Counted from the first letter of the stretch, positions 1 through 5,959 are shown. The stretch: 6,523 nt of DNA from an uncultured Ruminococcus sp. (GCA_910584195.1 CAJTYV010000079.1:1-6523); one strand, 5' to 3'. The notes: generated by a model from the sequence alone, not told the origin. A program made the numbers and translations.

Positions 1-2
1 AC

Positions 3-212
3 CACTCATTCAGCGACGGCAACAAACGCATTGCCGCCACACTGTTCCTGTGGTTTCTCAACGGCAACGGCATTCTCTACAACGGAGACGGCTCCAAGCG
101 CATTGCCGACAACACCCTCGTCGCCCTTACCCTTATGATAGCAGAAAGCCGCACTGAGGAAAAGGACACAATGGTAAAAGTCATCGTCAACCTAATCAAC
201 AAGAACAACTGA
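3..212 (+). CDS. Fic/DOC family protein, C-terminal fragment (probably RhuM/Fic/DOC type)
   Basis: The gene is cut by the left window edge; 69 codons remain before a TGA stop. The fragment opens directly on the Fic-family active-site motif, HSFSDGNKR, in which the histidine is the catalytic base and the following acidic residue and GN loop bind the metal and nucleotide phosphates. The GNKR form (K instead of the G of HxFxxGNGR) is the Doc-like variant. Downstream residues such as FLWFLNGNGILYNGDGSKR and ALTLMIAES resemble the ends of Bacteroidales proteins that join an N-terminal RhuM domain to a C-terminal Fic domain; that N-terminus would lie outside the window. Fic enzymes transfer AMP or other phosphate-containing groups to proteins, and Doc phosphorylates EF-Tu; the target here is unknown. 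G+C is near 60%, clearly above the genes that follow, so it probably does not belong to the same acquired block. The inhibitory helix, if any, is not visible. Confidence 0.85.
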   Translation, partial: HSFSDGNKRIAATLFLWFLNGNGILYNGDGSKRIADNTLVALTLMIAESRTEEKDTMVKVIVNLINKNN

Positions 213-396
213 GGATAAGACGAAACAACACCCGAAATATGCACGGCTTAACGACTTCATGCCGAGGATTGACCTGTCGGTGCTGAATGATTATGTAACG
301 GCTAATCTCTGCGCTGATTTTCATACTCGTTTGGGACATTTGTCACACCTAATGTCAATTATTCTTTGTAACTTTGCGTATGGCTACTCTCTCTAA
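196..396 (+). other. Open frame between Fic gene and array; possible coding remnant
   Basis: Frame 1 stays open from just after a TAA at 193-195 to a TAA at 394-396. The first ATG is at 259 (45 codons), and the frame overlaps the next gene start by 17 bases. The translation (for example YARLNDFMPRIDLSVLNDYV and ANLCADFHTRLGHLSHLMS) reads like a real soluble protein, with frequent G or C in third positions over about 229-330. I do not recognise the family. It has no convincing start near its beginning, so it may be the decayed end of an older gene beside the Fic gene, a very small gene, or chance. A promoter-like sequence lies inside its 3' part, which argues against it being an intact functional gene. 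Confidence 0.25.
339..376 (+). promoter_or_regulatory. Bacteroidales-type promoter for the array (putative)
   Basis: TAACTTTG at 369-376 is a perfect match to the Bacteroides -7 consensus TAnnTTTG. A TTTG at 339-342 could act as the -33 element, but the gap to the -7 box is 26 bases, longer than the usual 19-21. A second, weaker pairing uses ATTCTTTG (361-368) with the same TTTG at an 18-base gap. This is the only place in the window where a -7 match lies directly before a gene and after a non-coding gap, so it is the best candidate for driving the array. The box ends only three bases before the ATG at 380. Confidence 0.5.
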
Positions 397-1306
397 AATA
401 TTGGTTTTGTGTGTAGGCTTTGCTCTCTCCAATAACTTATGGGCGCAAAGTCATATAGATTATGTGCAGACTGACACAAGTCCGCTCAAGATTGAGCGTG
501 ATGCACTTGGTGCAGTATATTATTGGATAGACAATAATGCGCTCGACCTTGACCGAGTGGATTATAGTGATTTATATGAAACCTATATGACACCAATTGA
601 GGGTCAGTTATTTGAGGACTGTACTCAGCTATTCATTGAGGGGAAACTTCGATTGGAACCGGACTTTCTAAAGACATACTCTTACTCTTATTGGAGAGAC
701 AAAATTGATACACCTGTAAGCGGAGTGCTTGGCAATGATTTCAGGCGGATAGAGGTCTATTTCTATCCCGATGCTGTTAAGTCGGATTCGGTAACATACG
801 TCGTAAAAGGCCGGACAAAGGTTAAGAAGAATGTCTGCGATTTCACAGGTGAAGTCAAAATCAAGAAAATCTATCACAAATATGAGCGTGACATCGACTC
901 TCCCGATTGCTATTTGATAATCGCGGATTATACTCTAAAAGAAGATGTTACGCAAAAAGGTAGCGGAGAGTTTCGGGGTGTAATGGGTGCGTATGGCTAT
1001 GTCACTGAAGATGCTCCCGGAGTAATACAGGTTAACAATATAGATCAGGACGGCGACGGATATATGAACCGTTCTTATGTAGGCACATGGCGGAGTTATA
1101 AGAATCCTGCGGTCGTCAAGCGTTGTATGTGGGGCGATAACCGTTTGCCATTCCGCTTTGATTTTGATATAGGAGCCGGAGAGATTGTTGTCAATCCCAA
1201 ATACTCGTCTCCGGAATGGGATAATTTTATGCAATGGAAAGACCTTGATATTGTCGAACCCGAAAGCGGCGACAGCCGTGCAACATATAAAAATCCGTGG
1301 TGGTAA
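380..1306 (+). CDS. Secreted hypothetical protein, 308 aa, with DxDxDG loop
   Basis: I do not recognise a named family. The start at ATG 380 is preferred over the TTG at 374 because it gives a compact signal peptide: one lysine (K6), a hydrophobic stretch (about residues 7-17) and a probable cleavage after LWA at residue 22. There is no lipobox cysteine, so the mature protein is probably periplasmic or exported rather than a lipoprotein. The mature part is rich in aromatic and acidic residues and predicted mostly beta. D222-Q-D224-G-D226-G227-Y resembles a single EF-hand calcium loop (DxDxDG). The stop TAA overlaps the next ATG (TAATG), indicating translational coupling. As first gene of an apparent immunity array it could protect against a toxin acting in the periplasm, but this is context inference only. 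The -7 box abuts the start codon, so either the message is leaderless or the true start or promoter differs. Confidence 0.85.
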   Translation: MATLSKILVLCVGFALSNNLWAQSHIDYVQTDTSPLKIERDALGAVYYWIDNNALDLDRVDYSDLYETYMTPIEGQLFEDCTQLFIEGKLRLEPDFLKTYSYSYWRDKIDTPVSGVLGNDFRRIEVYFYPDAVKSDSVTYVVKGRTKVKKNVCDFTGEVKIKKIYHKYERDIDSPDCYLIIADYTLKEDVTQKGSGEFRGVMGAYGYVTEDAPGVIQVNNIDQDGDGYMNRSYVGTWRSYKNPAVVKRCMWGDNRLPFRFDFDIGAGEIVVNPKYSSPEWDNFMQWKDLDIVEPESGDSRATYKNPWW

Positions 1307-1336
1307 TGAAGCTGACCGATAAACGATTTTGGATAT
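1306..1336 (+). repeat. Common start element, copy R1
   Basis: First copy of the repeated gene-start element: ATGAAG, then the 16-base core CTGACCGATAAACGAT and the extension TTTGGATAT. It encodes MKLTDKRFWI. It is identical to copies R2 and R4 over the 25 bases 1312-1336. The upstream gene stops at TAATG on its first base. Confidence 0.9.
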
Positions 1337-2064
1337 TGCTTATTGTGATGGCGTATGCTTCTGTTGCGCCCGCACAAACAGTTTTCTCTGTGGAGAAAAT
1401 AAGCGAAACAGAATATGTTAAAGCTGAAAGAGAGTGTTCGCGCTATAATGTCATTCCAGCTGATTCCATTGTCGACAATGATATTGTCTCTATGGTATTG
1501 AAGGAGTCGCAAGCTAAATTTGAACGTCTTGATTCTGCTTGGCAACAAGAAATAATTGGTATTTATGATAACCCGGATTTTGGTTTTAACAAACGATGTC
1601 TAACATTTCTGCCTGAACTGAAATTATATGGTTTCATTATCCCTGAATCGCCACATGACGATGCAATATGGTGGTTTGATTCTGAGAACGGTAAGTATAT
1701 CTGTCGCGCGGCTTGTCCCACGGCTGTAAATGCTAATGGGATTTATGTGTCGCAGGTCGGCTATGATTGTGACTGGCCTTTGGATTTGAGATTTTTTCGT
1801 CGCGATGGAAACTTCATATATGAATTTGAGTCATACAAGAATCTTCAATACAGTGGTGAAGGACCTTATTGTCAGGCCGAAGAATCCGGACTTAGCACTA
1901 TCTTCTGGCATGACAACAATACGTTGTATCTGAAAACCATCGACCATAACCGACAAGAATCGGTATATCTAAAAATCAAAGTTCAGCAGACCGTCAGGGA
2001 CATGCTTGAAAACGTAATGCCAAACGAAGCTGTTAGACCGGCTCCAATAAAGCAACAGCCATGA
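1306..2064 (+). CDS. Secreted hypothetical protein, 252 aa, with LTDKRFWI leader
   Basis: The start is ATG 1306, which overlaps the preceding stop (TAATG); the in-frame GTG codons at 1297 and 1300 would lie inside the upstream gene and are not needed. The N-terminus MKLTDKRFWI is the shared array leader and here forms the charged n-region of a signal peptide, followed by the hydrophobic ILLIVMAYASVA and a probable cleavage after APA at residue 23. The mature protein is soluble, with several cysteines and many aromatic residues (for example DDAIWWFDSENGKYICRAAC and GDFIYEFESYK-like strands), suggesting a beta-rich periplasmic protein. The C-terminus is proline-rich (RPAPIKQQP). No family is recognised. 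Its stop overlaps the next start as ATGA. Context suggests a periplasmic immunity or accessory protein; this is unproven. The same leader on cytoplasmic and membrane proteins downstream indicates that the leader does not define the function. Confidence 0.85.
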   Translation: MKLTDKRFWILLIVMAYASVAPAQTVFSVEKISETEYVKAERECSRYNVIPADSIVDNDIVSMVLKESQAKFERLDSAWQQEIIGIYDNPDFGFNKRCLTFLPELKLYGFIIPESPHDDAIWWFDSENGKYICRAACPTAVNANGIYVSQVGYDCDWPLDLRFFRRDGNFIYEFESYKNLQYSGEGPYCQAEESGLSTIFWHDNNTLYLKTIDHNRQESVYLKIKVQQTVRDMLENVMPNEAVRPAPIKQQP

Positions 2065-2604
2065 AGCGGTGGCAAAATAACCTATATATGGTCGGATTGC
2101 TTCTTATAGAAGCAATAATAATGCTATACGCAGTTCCCAAAGCCAATGCTGATGAAATCAGTATGAAAATATCGTTGGTAATCGCGTTATTTTTAGCCAT
2201 ACTTGTAAGTTTTGCATTGTTGGTTAAAGGTAACCAAGGCAATTATAAGGCTATAATTCCAATCTTCATAGTTTGTGTCGCTACATATATTCAAATTCTG
2301 TATTGCGCAGCATTTTATAGCTGGGGGAGCCTACGTTTGTATGGCTTTGCCAATATTCCAACTGATATTGGGATATGCGATATTTAGGTATTCCAACGAC
2401 ATTGTTTCTTTATTTATTGGCTGCTCTAATCTGATGTTTTCGACTATATGGGCTAATCAATATCAAGGTTTCCTATGGTTTAATAATAAATCCAGCGACC
2501 TTGAAACTATAGCAGTGGCGAGTCTTTGTGCCGTTATCGGTGCTGTGATTGTGTTCACGGTGTCAGCCATTATGATAATGAAGTTCAAACATCAAAACGC
2601 CTGA
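2061..2604 (+). pseudogene. Multi-pass membrane protein broken by a +1 frameshift at a G5 tract
   Basis: The gene starts at ATG 2061, overlapping the previous stop as ATGA. Frame one encodes several hydrophobic helices (about residues 8-24, 36-56 and 67-85) and then runs into a stop at 2385-2387 after 108 codons. The hydrophobic pattern continues without a break in the next frame from about 2323 to the stop at 2602-2604. Removing one G from the GGGGG at 2323-2327 joins the parts as YSWG-AYVCMALPIFQ and restores one 180-residue protein with five or six predicted membrane helices ending in KFKHQNA. The second frame could give a 109-codon product from a GTG at 2275, but this is probably an artefact of the shift. 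It is either a genuine inactivating or phase-variable indel, or a sequencing error. No family is recognised. The next gene starts two bases after the restored stop. Confidence 0.75.
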
Positions 2605-2606
2605 GT

Positions 2607-3034
2607 ATGAATTATGATCTAACAATCCAATATAAGGATGGCCGGGTAAGTATGAGATTCCTCGGCATTGATTTCTTTGCATTGGATAAAATTTTTGGAA
2701 CTATGCCGATAAAAAGACTATCCAATTATTGCTTTGGAATTTTCAATCCGAAACAGGAAGAACCGATTTATATTCAGTCATCCGATGACAATATCGCTGA
2801 AATCATATCTGTACCGATTACGAACCTACACTCTCTATTGGTTTTTTCAGGAATATTCCGGATAGAGAAGATTTTTCAATATATAAGCTGGCTGTGGATT
2901 TCAATTATTTCTCGATACTTTATGACGATGATTGTATGCTTGTAATTGAGGGCAAATGCTCAGATAAAACGAGATTCCAATTCTTTAATCGTCTTTATCG
3001 TGAAATATGCGATACTCTTGAAAATGAGGATTGA
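2607..3034 (+). pseudogene. Small soluble protein broken by a frameshift at a T6 tract
   Basis: From ATG 2607 the frame encodes MNYDLTIQYKDG..., then changes character near 2842 and ends at 2943-2945 after 112 codons. Another frame, open from 2801, continues as convincing soluble coding sequence (FFRNIPDREDFSIYKLAVDF, then ILYDDDCMLVIEGKCSDK and RLYREICDTLENED) to a TGA at 3032-3034. Adding one T to the TTTTTT at 2842-2847 joins the parts (SLLVFFRNIPDRED) into a 142-residue, acidic, probably cytoplasmic protein. The hydrophobic residues at the end of the 112-codon version come from the wrong frame. Residues around 32-50 (DKIFGTMPIKRLSNYCFG) resemble a stretch in the protein encoded at 5264-5932. 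No family is recognised; size, acidity and context suit an immunity protein. It lies two bases after the upstream gene's stop and 28 bases before the next gene. Confidence 0.75.
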
Positions 3035-3062
3035 ATGTGATTATTAATAAAAAGCCATTCAA

Positions 3063-3093
3063 ATGAAACTGACCGATAAACGATTTTGGATAT
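3063..3093 (+). repeat. Common start element, copy R2
   Basis: Second copy: ATGAAA followed by the same 16-base core and TTTGGATAT extension as R1, encoding MKLTDKRFWI. Identical to R1 and R4 over 3069-3093. It is the only copy preceded by a non-coding gap (3035-3062, 28 bases), in which I see no promoter, hairpin or terminator. Confidence 0.9.
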
Positions 3094-3824
3094 ATGAGGC
3101 ATTTGCCATATTGTCAACGGCTTTGACAGTCGGACTAATGGAATTGATTGATAGATTCAGGTTGGATTCTGATGTCTTACCCATTTGTATCATAATGCTT
3201 ACCACATATCTAATCGGACACGCTGTGGCTTGGAAGAGCAATAGGTCTTGCGCCTGGTTAAAACTTGGACTCACTACTTATTTGTTCTCCGCTGTCGCCT
3301 TAGCGGTCATTTTTGCAATCATATCAGTTATAGATTGGCTTGCAGCAACTGAAGTATCTGACGATGTATCTGCTGACGTTCATGTAGTTTTTTCAACTTT
3401 AGATTTAACATTGGTAATAATATTGATATGGAGTATTGTTTCATTTCTTCCGACGATGATTACCACATTTATAGCCTCTTTTTGTTTTAGAGCTAAGACA
3501 ACGGAGGCAACAGGTATGGAGTTAAGGAGTATTTCACTTGAGTCAATTGGTGTGGATGGAATTGCCTATACCAAGAGTGAAGCTCTGAGAATAGCGGAGG
3601 AGTATTACAATTCTAATATCCCTATTCTTGGTGGTGACGTGTATTTCTTTAATAATGGTAACATTAAACCCACATACGACAATTGGTACTGTAATCGGAA
3701 TAAATCTGAAACTTCGTATGAGTATGTTGCCCGAAGTTGTCAAGTTACCTGCGACTATATCAAAAAATATCCGGACAATGCTAATATCTTTTTCAGTATC
3801 GTTAAAGGACATATAGACGAATGA
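3063..3824 (+). CDS. Four-helix membrane protein fused to an Imm40-like immunity domain
   Basis: The 253-residue product begins with the shared MKLTDKRFWI leader. Residues 10-28, 38-57, 66-90 and 115-140 look like four membrane helices, followed by a basic and polar linker (RAKTTEATG). The soluble C-terminal part, about residues 154-253, has IPILGGDVY (186-194) and YDNWYC (205-210), preceded by SIGVDGIAYTKSEALRIAE-type text; this pattern matches my memory of Immunity protein 40 (Imm40, PF15569), a predicted antidote of bacterial polymorphic toxins. The membrane part resembles the separate protein encoded at 5929-6294, so the Imm40-like module appears to have been attached to a pre-existing membrane unit. 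The C-terminal domain is probably on the cytoplasmic side (even number of helices, positive N-terminus). The stop overlaps the next start as ATGA. The Imm40 call is from recall of motif pattern; toxin partner unknown. Confidence 0.8.
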   Translation: MKLTDKRFWIYEAFAILSTALTVGLMELIDRFRLDSDVLPICIIMLTTYLIGHAVAWKSNRSCAWLKLGLTTYLFSAVALAVIFAIISVIDWLAATEVSDDVSADVHVVFSTLDLTLVIILIWSIVSFLPTMITTFIASFCFRAKTTEATGMELRSISLESIGVDGIAYTKSEALRIAEEYYNSNIPILGGDVYFFNNGNIKPTYDNWYCNRNKSETSYEYVARSCQVTCDYIKKYPDNANIFFSIVKGHIDE

Positions 3825-4708
3825 AATCTGACAGCAAAATATATCGGTTTTTCTTTGGACGGCGGGGGCAGAGGCACTTGCCATTCGGTGCTATGTTGCT
3901 GATTCTTGTGCCTTTTTTTATTGGGGGCCTATATTTCCAGAATCGCAAATACAATGCTCTGTCGGCAAATCCGGAACATACATCGACTGTGATTTCAGAT
4001 ATCGGCTATATAGGCAACAGTGGTCCTATAATACATTACAAATTTACAGTGAACGGTGTAACATATAAAGGTGGTATGCATGCCAATGGTTTTGCCGTTG
4101 GCGACAGCATAGGTGTGGTATATCAGAAAGACAATCCGGAGAATAATATGACGGTGTTTGAATATTATGATGGCCCGTCGTATGGTTCGGTCGCAATATT
4201 CGTCATCGCTGCGATTGTTCTGGCTCTATACCGATGGCGAAAAATCAATCGAAAATACAACGACAGCTGCCCGGAGTTGGATGGCACTGGAAGGTGTCGT
4301 ATTTACCGCACCGACAAGGAATATATATTTGTTACGGTATATAATGTCACTGCGAGTCTTCCGATTAAATTCCTCACCATAGACTGTGGTAACGGAGAAT
4401 TTGAGAATACTCTCATGGAAATATTCCATGCAAGTCTGCATGGCAAATATGTGGAGATGAAAAACGCAGAACTGATCAAAGCCATGAAGCAACGCTCATG
4501 GCGACAGCTTTGCCAACACTCCACAGGCGTGCTTCTGAAACACGACAGCCGCACTTTGGAGATTTTGCCCACCCGGAAAGCCACCGATGGCAAAGGTCTT
4601 GACTGGGATTATGACCGCGCCCTGTCTTTTGACCTTGACGGCGCGTCATGGAAAGACATCATAAACTCAACCCGAAAACTCCTTGAACACCATGATACTG
4701 ACCGATAA
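3821..4708 (+). CDS. DUF3592-like membrane module fused to a possible CdiI/DUF1436-like domain
   Basis: The 295-residue product has two membrane helices (about 21-39 and 122-138) flanking an extracytoplasmic beta-rich stretch (HYKFTVNGVTYKGG, then VGDSIGVVYQKDNPENN at about 93-109). This resembles DUF3592 proteins, where a similar segment with a V-x-Y-x-x-x-NP ending lies between two helices. Residues 150-295 form a separate soluble domain: paired strands, a helical segment (AELIKAMKQRSWRQL), then TGVLLKHDSRTLEILPTRKA and a final helix DGASWKDIINSTRKLLEH. That ending is reminiscent of DUF1436/CdiI immunity proteins, but the match is weak and from memory. The 3' part is richer in G+C (about 53% over 4501-4680) than most of the 5' part (about 41% over 3901-4200), fitting a mosaic fusion. 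The start overlaps the upstream stop (ATGA); the stop TAA at 4706-4708 lies inside start element R3 of the next gene, a 17-base overlap. Confidence 0.8.
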   Translation: MKSDSKIYRFFFGRRGQRHLPFGAMLLILVPFFIGGLYFQNRKYNALSANPEHTSTVISDIGYIGNSGPIIHYKFTVNGVTYKGGMHANGFAVGDSIGVVYQKDNPENNMTVFEYYDGPSYGSVAIFVIAAIVLALYRWRKINRKYNDSCPELDGTGRCRIYRTDKEYIFVTVYNVTASLPIKFLTIDCGNGEFENTLMEIFHASLHGKYVEMKNAELIKAMKQRSWRQLCQHSTGVLLKHDSRTLEILPTRKATDGKGLDWDYDRALSFDLDGASWKDIINSTRKLLEHHDTDR

Positions 4709-4713
4709 ACGAT
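4692..4713 (+). repeat. Common start element, copy R3 (short form)
   Basis: Third copy: ATGATA plus the 16-base core CTGACCGATAAACGAT, after which homology ends (ATAGC instead of TTTGG). It encodes MILTDKRY. The stop codon of the upstream gene, in another frame, is the TAA within the core (4706-4708). The leader here precedes a soluble protein rather than a signal peptide or membrane helix. Confidence 0.85.
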
Positions 4714-5261
4714 ATAGCAATCAAATTTTTAAGCGCGTCTCATTCTGCAATGGTGGCATTGCCGTGTGGTGGACTAAAAAGAGATTTGAGCGATGTCGAT
4801 TTCTTGGATGTGATTTTTCCGATGTCCTTGCAAGAGGGTGTCGATTTATAGAATGTGTTTGCAAAGGAGGTAAGTTACAACATTTCTCTATGGGTGGACG
4901 GACTTCTGTCTTGTTGTGGAAAACTGTCTATATGGGTTGCACTTTTGAAAATGTCAAATTAAGAAGTCTCGGAATTGCAGATTTCATTGGTTGTACGTTT
5001 ATTAACTGCGACTTCAATACCACATTCATTGCCGCTTCATTTTCAAAGTGCAGATTTATCGGAACCGTTCATGGTTGCGTGTTTTGCGGACCGAAATTCG
5101 ACAGCTATTATTATGGGGATAAATTATCATTTTTAGTGTCTAATAAAGGACGATTGGAGGATGTTGACTTTTCCGAAGCCAGCCTTACTGACGTAGATTT
5201 CCGCGGAGGTATTGATTTATCAAAGGTTCTGATGCCTCATACTACCATAAACAGGATGTGA
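4692..5261 (+). CDS. Pentapeptide-repeat protein, 189 aa, with LTDKR leader
   Basis: ATG 4692 is chosen over the in-frame TTG at 4683 because it aligns with the shared start element. After the leader MILTDKRY, the sequence shows pentapeptide-repeat spacing with a central F or C and a polar or small residue two before it: FKRVSF (13-18), FERCRF-LGCDF-SDVLA-RGCRF (32-52), CTFENVKLRS, ADFIGCTFINCDF (96-108), SFSKCRF (116-122), and a final run VDFSEASLTDVDF (158-170). Pentapeptide repeats form a right-handed square beta helix; some members (Qnr, MfpA) mimic DNA and protect or inhibit gyrase, but many have no known role. No membrane helix or signal peptide is present, so it is probably cytoplasmic. 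Its stop is two bases before the next ATG. A protective or antidote role is inferred from context only. The leader is not part of the repeat fold, suggesting it was added or is retained for another reason. Confidence 0.8.
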   Translation: MILTDKRYSNQIFKRVSFCNGGIAVWWTKKRFERCRFLGCDFSDVLARGCRFIECVCKGGKLQHFSMGGRTSVLLWKTVYMGCTFENVKLRSLGIADFIGCTFINCDFNTTFIAASFSKCRFIGTVHGCVFCGPKFDSYYYGDKLSFLVSNKGRLEDVDFSEASLTDVDFRGGIDLSKVLMPHTTINRM

Positions 5262-5263
5262 TT

Positions 5264-5932
5264 ATGAAGATACAGGACGTTAAAAAGCATATTTTCTCCA
5301 TCTTGGAGCCATTCGCCGCTGCTAACGGTTTCAAGATTCTCAGAGGTCGATTTGTGTTGAGTCGAAAAGTCGGCAGTCGTACTGATGGAATATTCTTTAC
5401 TTATTGTTCATGGGGGGTTGAGGTAAACATATTTCCGTATGTCAGTGTGGACTATGGAGAGATAACTACAATCTGCAATGACTGTGGCTTTACTCTGAAC
5501 CATTCTGCATTTATAAACCTTTTATTGCTTCAAAGAATAAAGCTGCAAGGATTTAATCCGGATTTAAGATGGAAAATGCAGGTTGCCAAAACAGACCGCT
5601 TTATTCTTTCAGACAATGAGTATGACGACTACAATCGGCTTGATATGGGGCTGTCTCCATTACTTCCTATTGCATTGGATTTTCTCTCTCAATATGACAG
5701 TATCGATTCAATAGACCGGCTATTCAATACTATGCCAATAGAACAATATAGTCCATATTGTTCCGGGCTTGACACTCATTGCATGGTAGGTTTAACTTCT
5801 GCCAAACTCTCCAAAAACGCTGATTACGAAAATATTAAACGAATGTATCAACGAATAGTGAAAAAAGAAGATTTCACAATCGAGATGAAATCCTCTTTTT
5901 CACGAATTGTTGCTTATCTTGAACAAATATGA
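5264..5932 (+). CDS. Soluble hypothetical protein, 222 aa
   Basis: ATG 5264 is used; the GTG at 5258 is in frame but overlaps the upstream stop. The N-terminal half opens with a helix (KIQDVKKHIFSILEPFAAAN) then GFKILRGRFVLSRKV and beta strands with many aromatics (FFTYCSWGVEVNIFPYVSV). This layout, helix then GF followed by strands, is loosely like DUF4304-type proteins, but I would not assign it. The C-terminal half is helical and includes DRLFNTMPIEQYSPYCSG (about residues 151-168), close to DKIFGTMPIKRLSNYCFG in the broken gene at 2607-3034. There is no signal peptide or membrane helix, so it is probably cytoplasmic. It shares the block led by start element R3 with the pentapeptide gene (two-base gap) and its stop overlaps the next start as ATGA. 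Immunity function is a guess from context. Confidence 0.8.
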   Translation: MKIQDVKKHIFSILEPFAAANGFKILRGRFVLSRKVGSRTDGIFFTYCSWGVEVNIFPYVSVDYGEITTICNDCGFTLNHSAFINLLLLQRIKLQGFNPDLRWKMQVAKTDRFILSDNEYDDYNRLDMGLSPLLPIALDFLSQYDSIDSIDRLFNTMPIEQYSPYCSGLDTHCMVGLTSAKLSKNADYENIKRMYQRIVKKEDFTIEMKSSFSRIVAYLEQI

Positions 5933-5959
5933 TACTGACCGATAAACGATTTTGGATAT
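5929..5959 (+). repeat. Common start element, copy R4
   Basis: Fourth copy: ATGATA, the 16-base core and TTTGGATAT, encoding MILTDKRFWI. Identical to R1 and R2 from 5935 to 5959, and to R3 over the first 22 bases including ATGATA. The upstream stop is the TGA at 5930-5932 within its first four bases. CTTGAACA occurs just upstream of both R3 and R4. Confidence 0.9.

Noticed and set aside
668..1548. Minus-strand open frames opposite the first two genes (668-877, 935-1234, 1096-1548)
   Set aside because: They lie wholly opposite or across well-supported plus-strand secreted proteins, have no junction with neighbours, and read as low-quality protein.
2332..2339. TACGTTTG, a -7 consensus match inside the broken membrane gene
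   Set aside because: No TTTG at the usual upstream distance and no gene start for over 250 bases; probably chance in AT-rich coding DNA.
2842..2850. T6 tract as a programmed -1 frameshift site
   Set aside because: The direction of shift fits -1 slippage, but the codons are not a canonical X-XXY-YYZ heptamer, no downstream stem is evident, and the neighbouring gene has a similar homopolymer break in the opposite direction, so indel or error is simpler.
3035..3044. ATGTGATTAT shared with 5256-5265
   Set aside because: Only ten bases and placed differently relative to genes; probably coincidence.
3035..3062. Terminator or promoter in the only gap inside the array after 1306
   Set aside because: The 28 bases show no inverted repeat with a T-run and no TAnnTTTG match.
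3543..3884. Minus-strand open frame opposite the Imm40-like domain
   Set aside because: Shadow of the plus-strand gene, whose frame contains recognisable motifs.
4324..4331. TATATTTG, another -7 match inside the DUF3592-like fusion
   Set aside because: No matching -33 element and the next start is more than 350 bases away.
4226..4593. Minus-strand open frames opposite the DUF3592-like fusion
   Set aside because: Overlapping shadows of a convincing plus-strand domain; no motif or start context.
4682..4689. CTTGAACA before R3 and again before R4 (5919-5926)
   Set aside because: Eight bases in the coding ends of unrelated genes, at slightly different distances from the ATG and absent before R1 and R2; too weak to extend the repeat.
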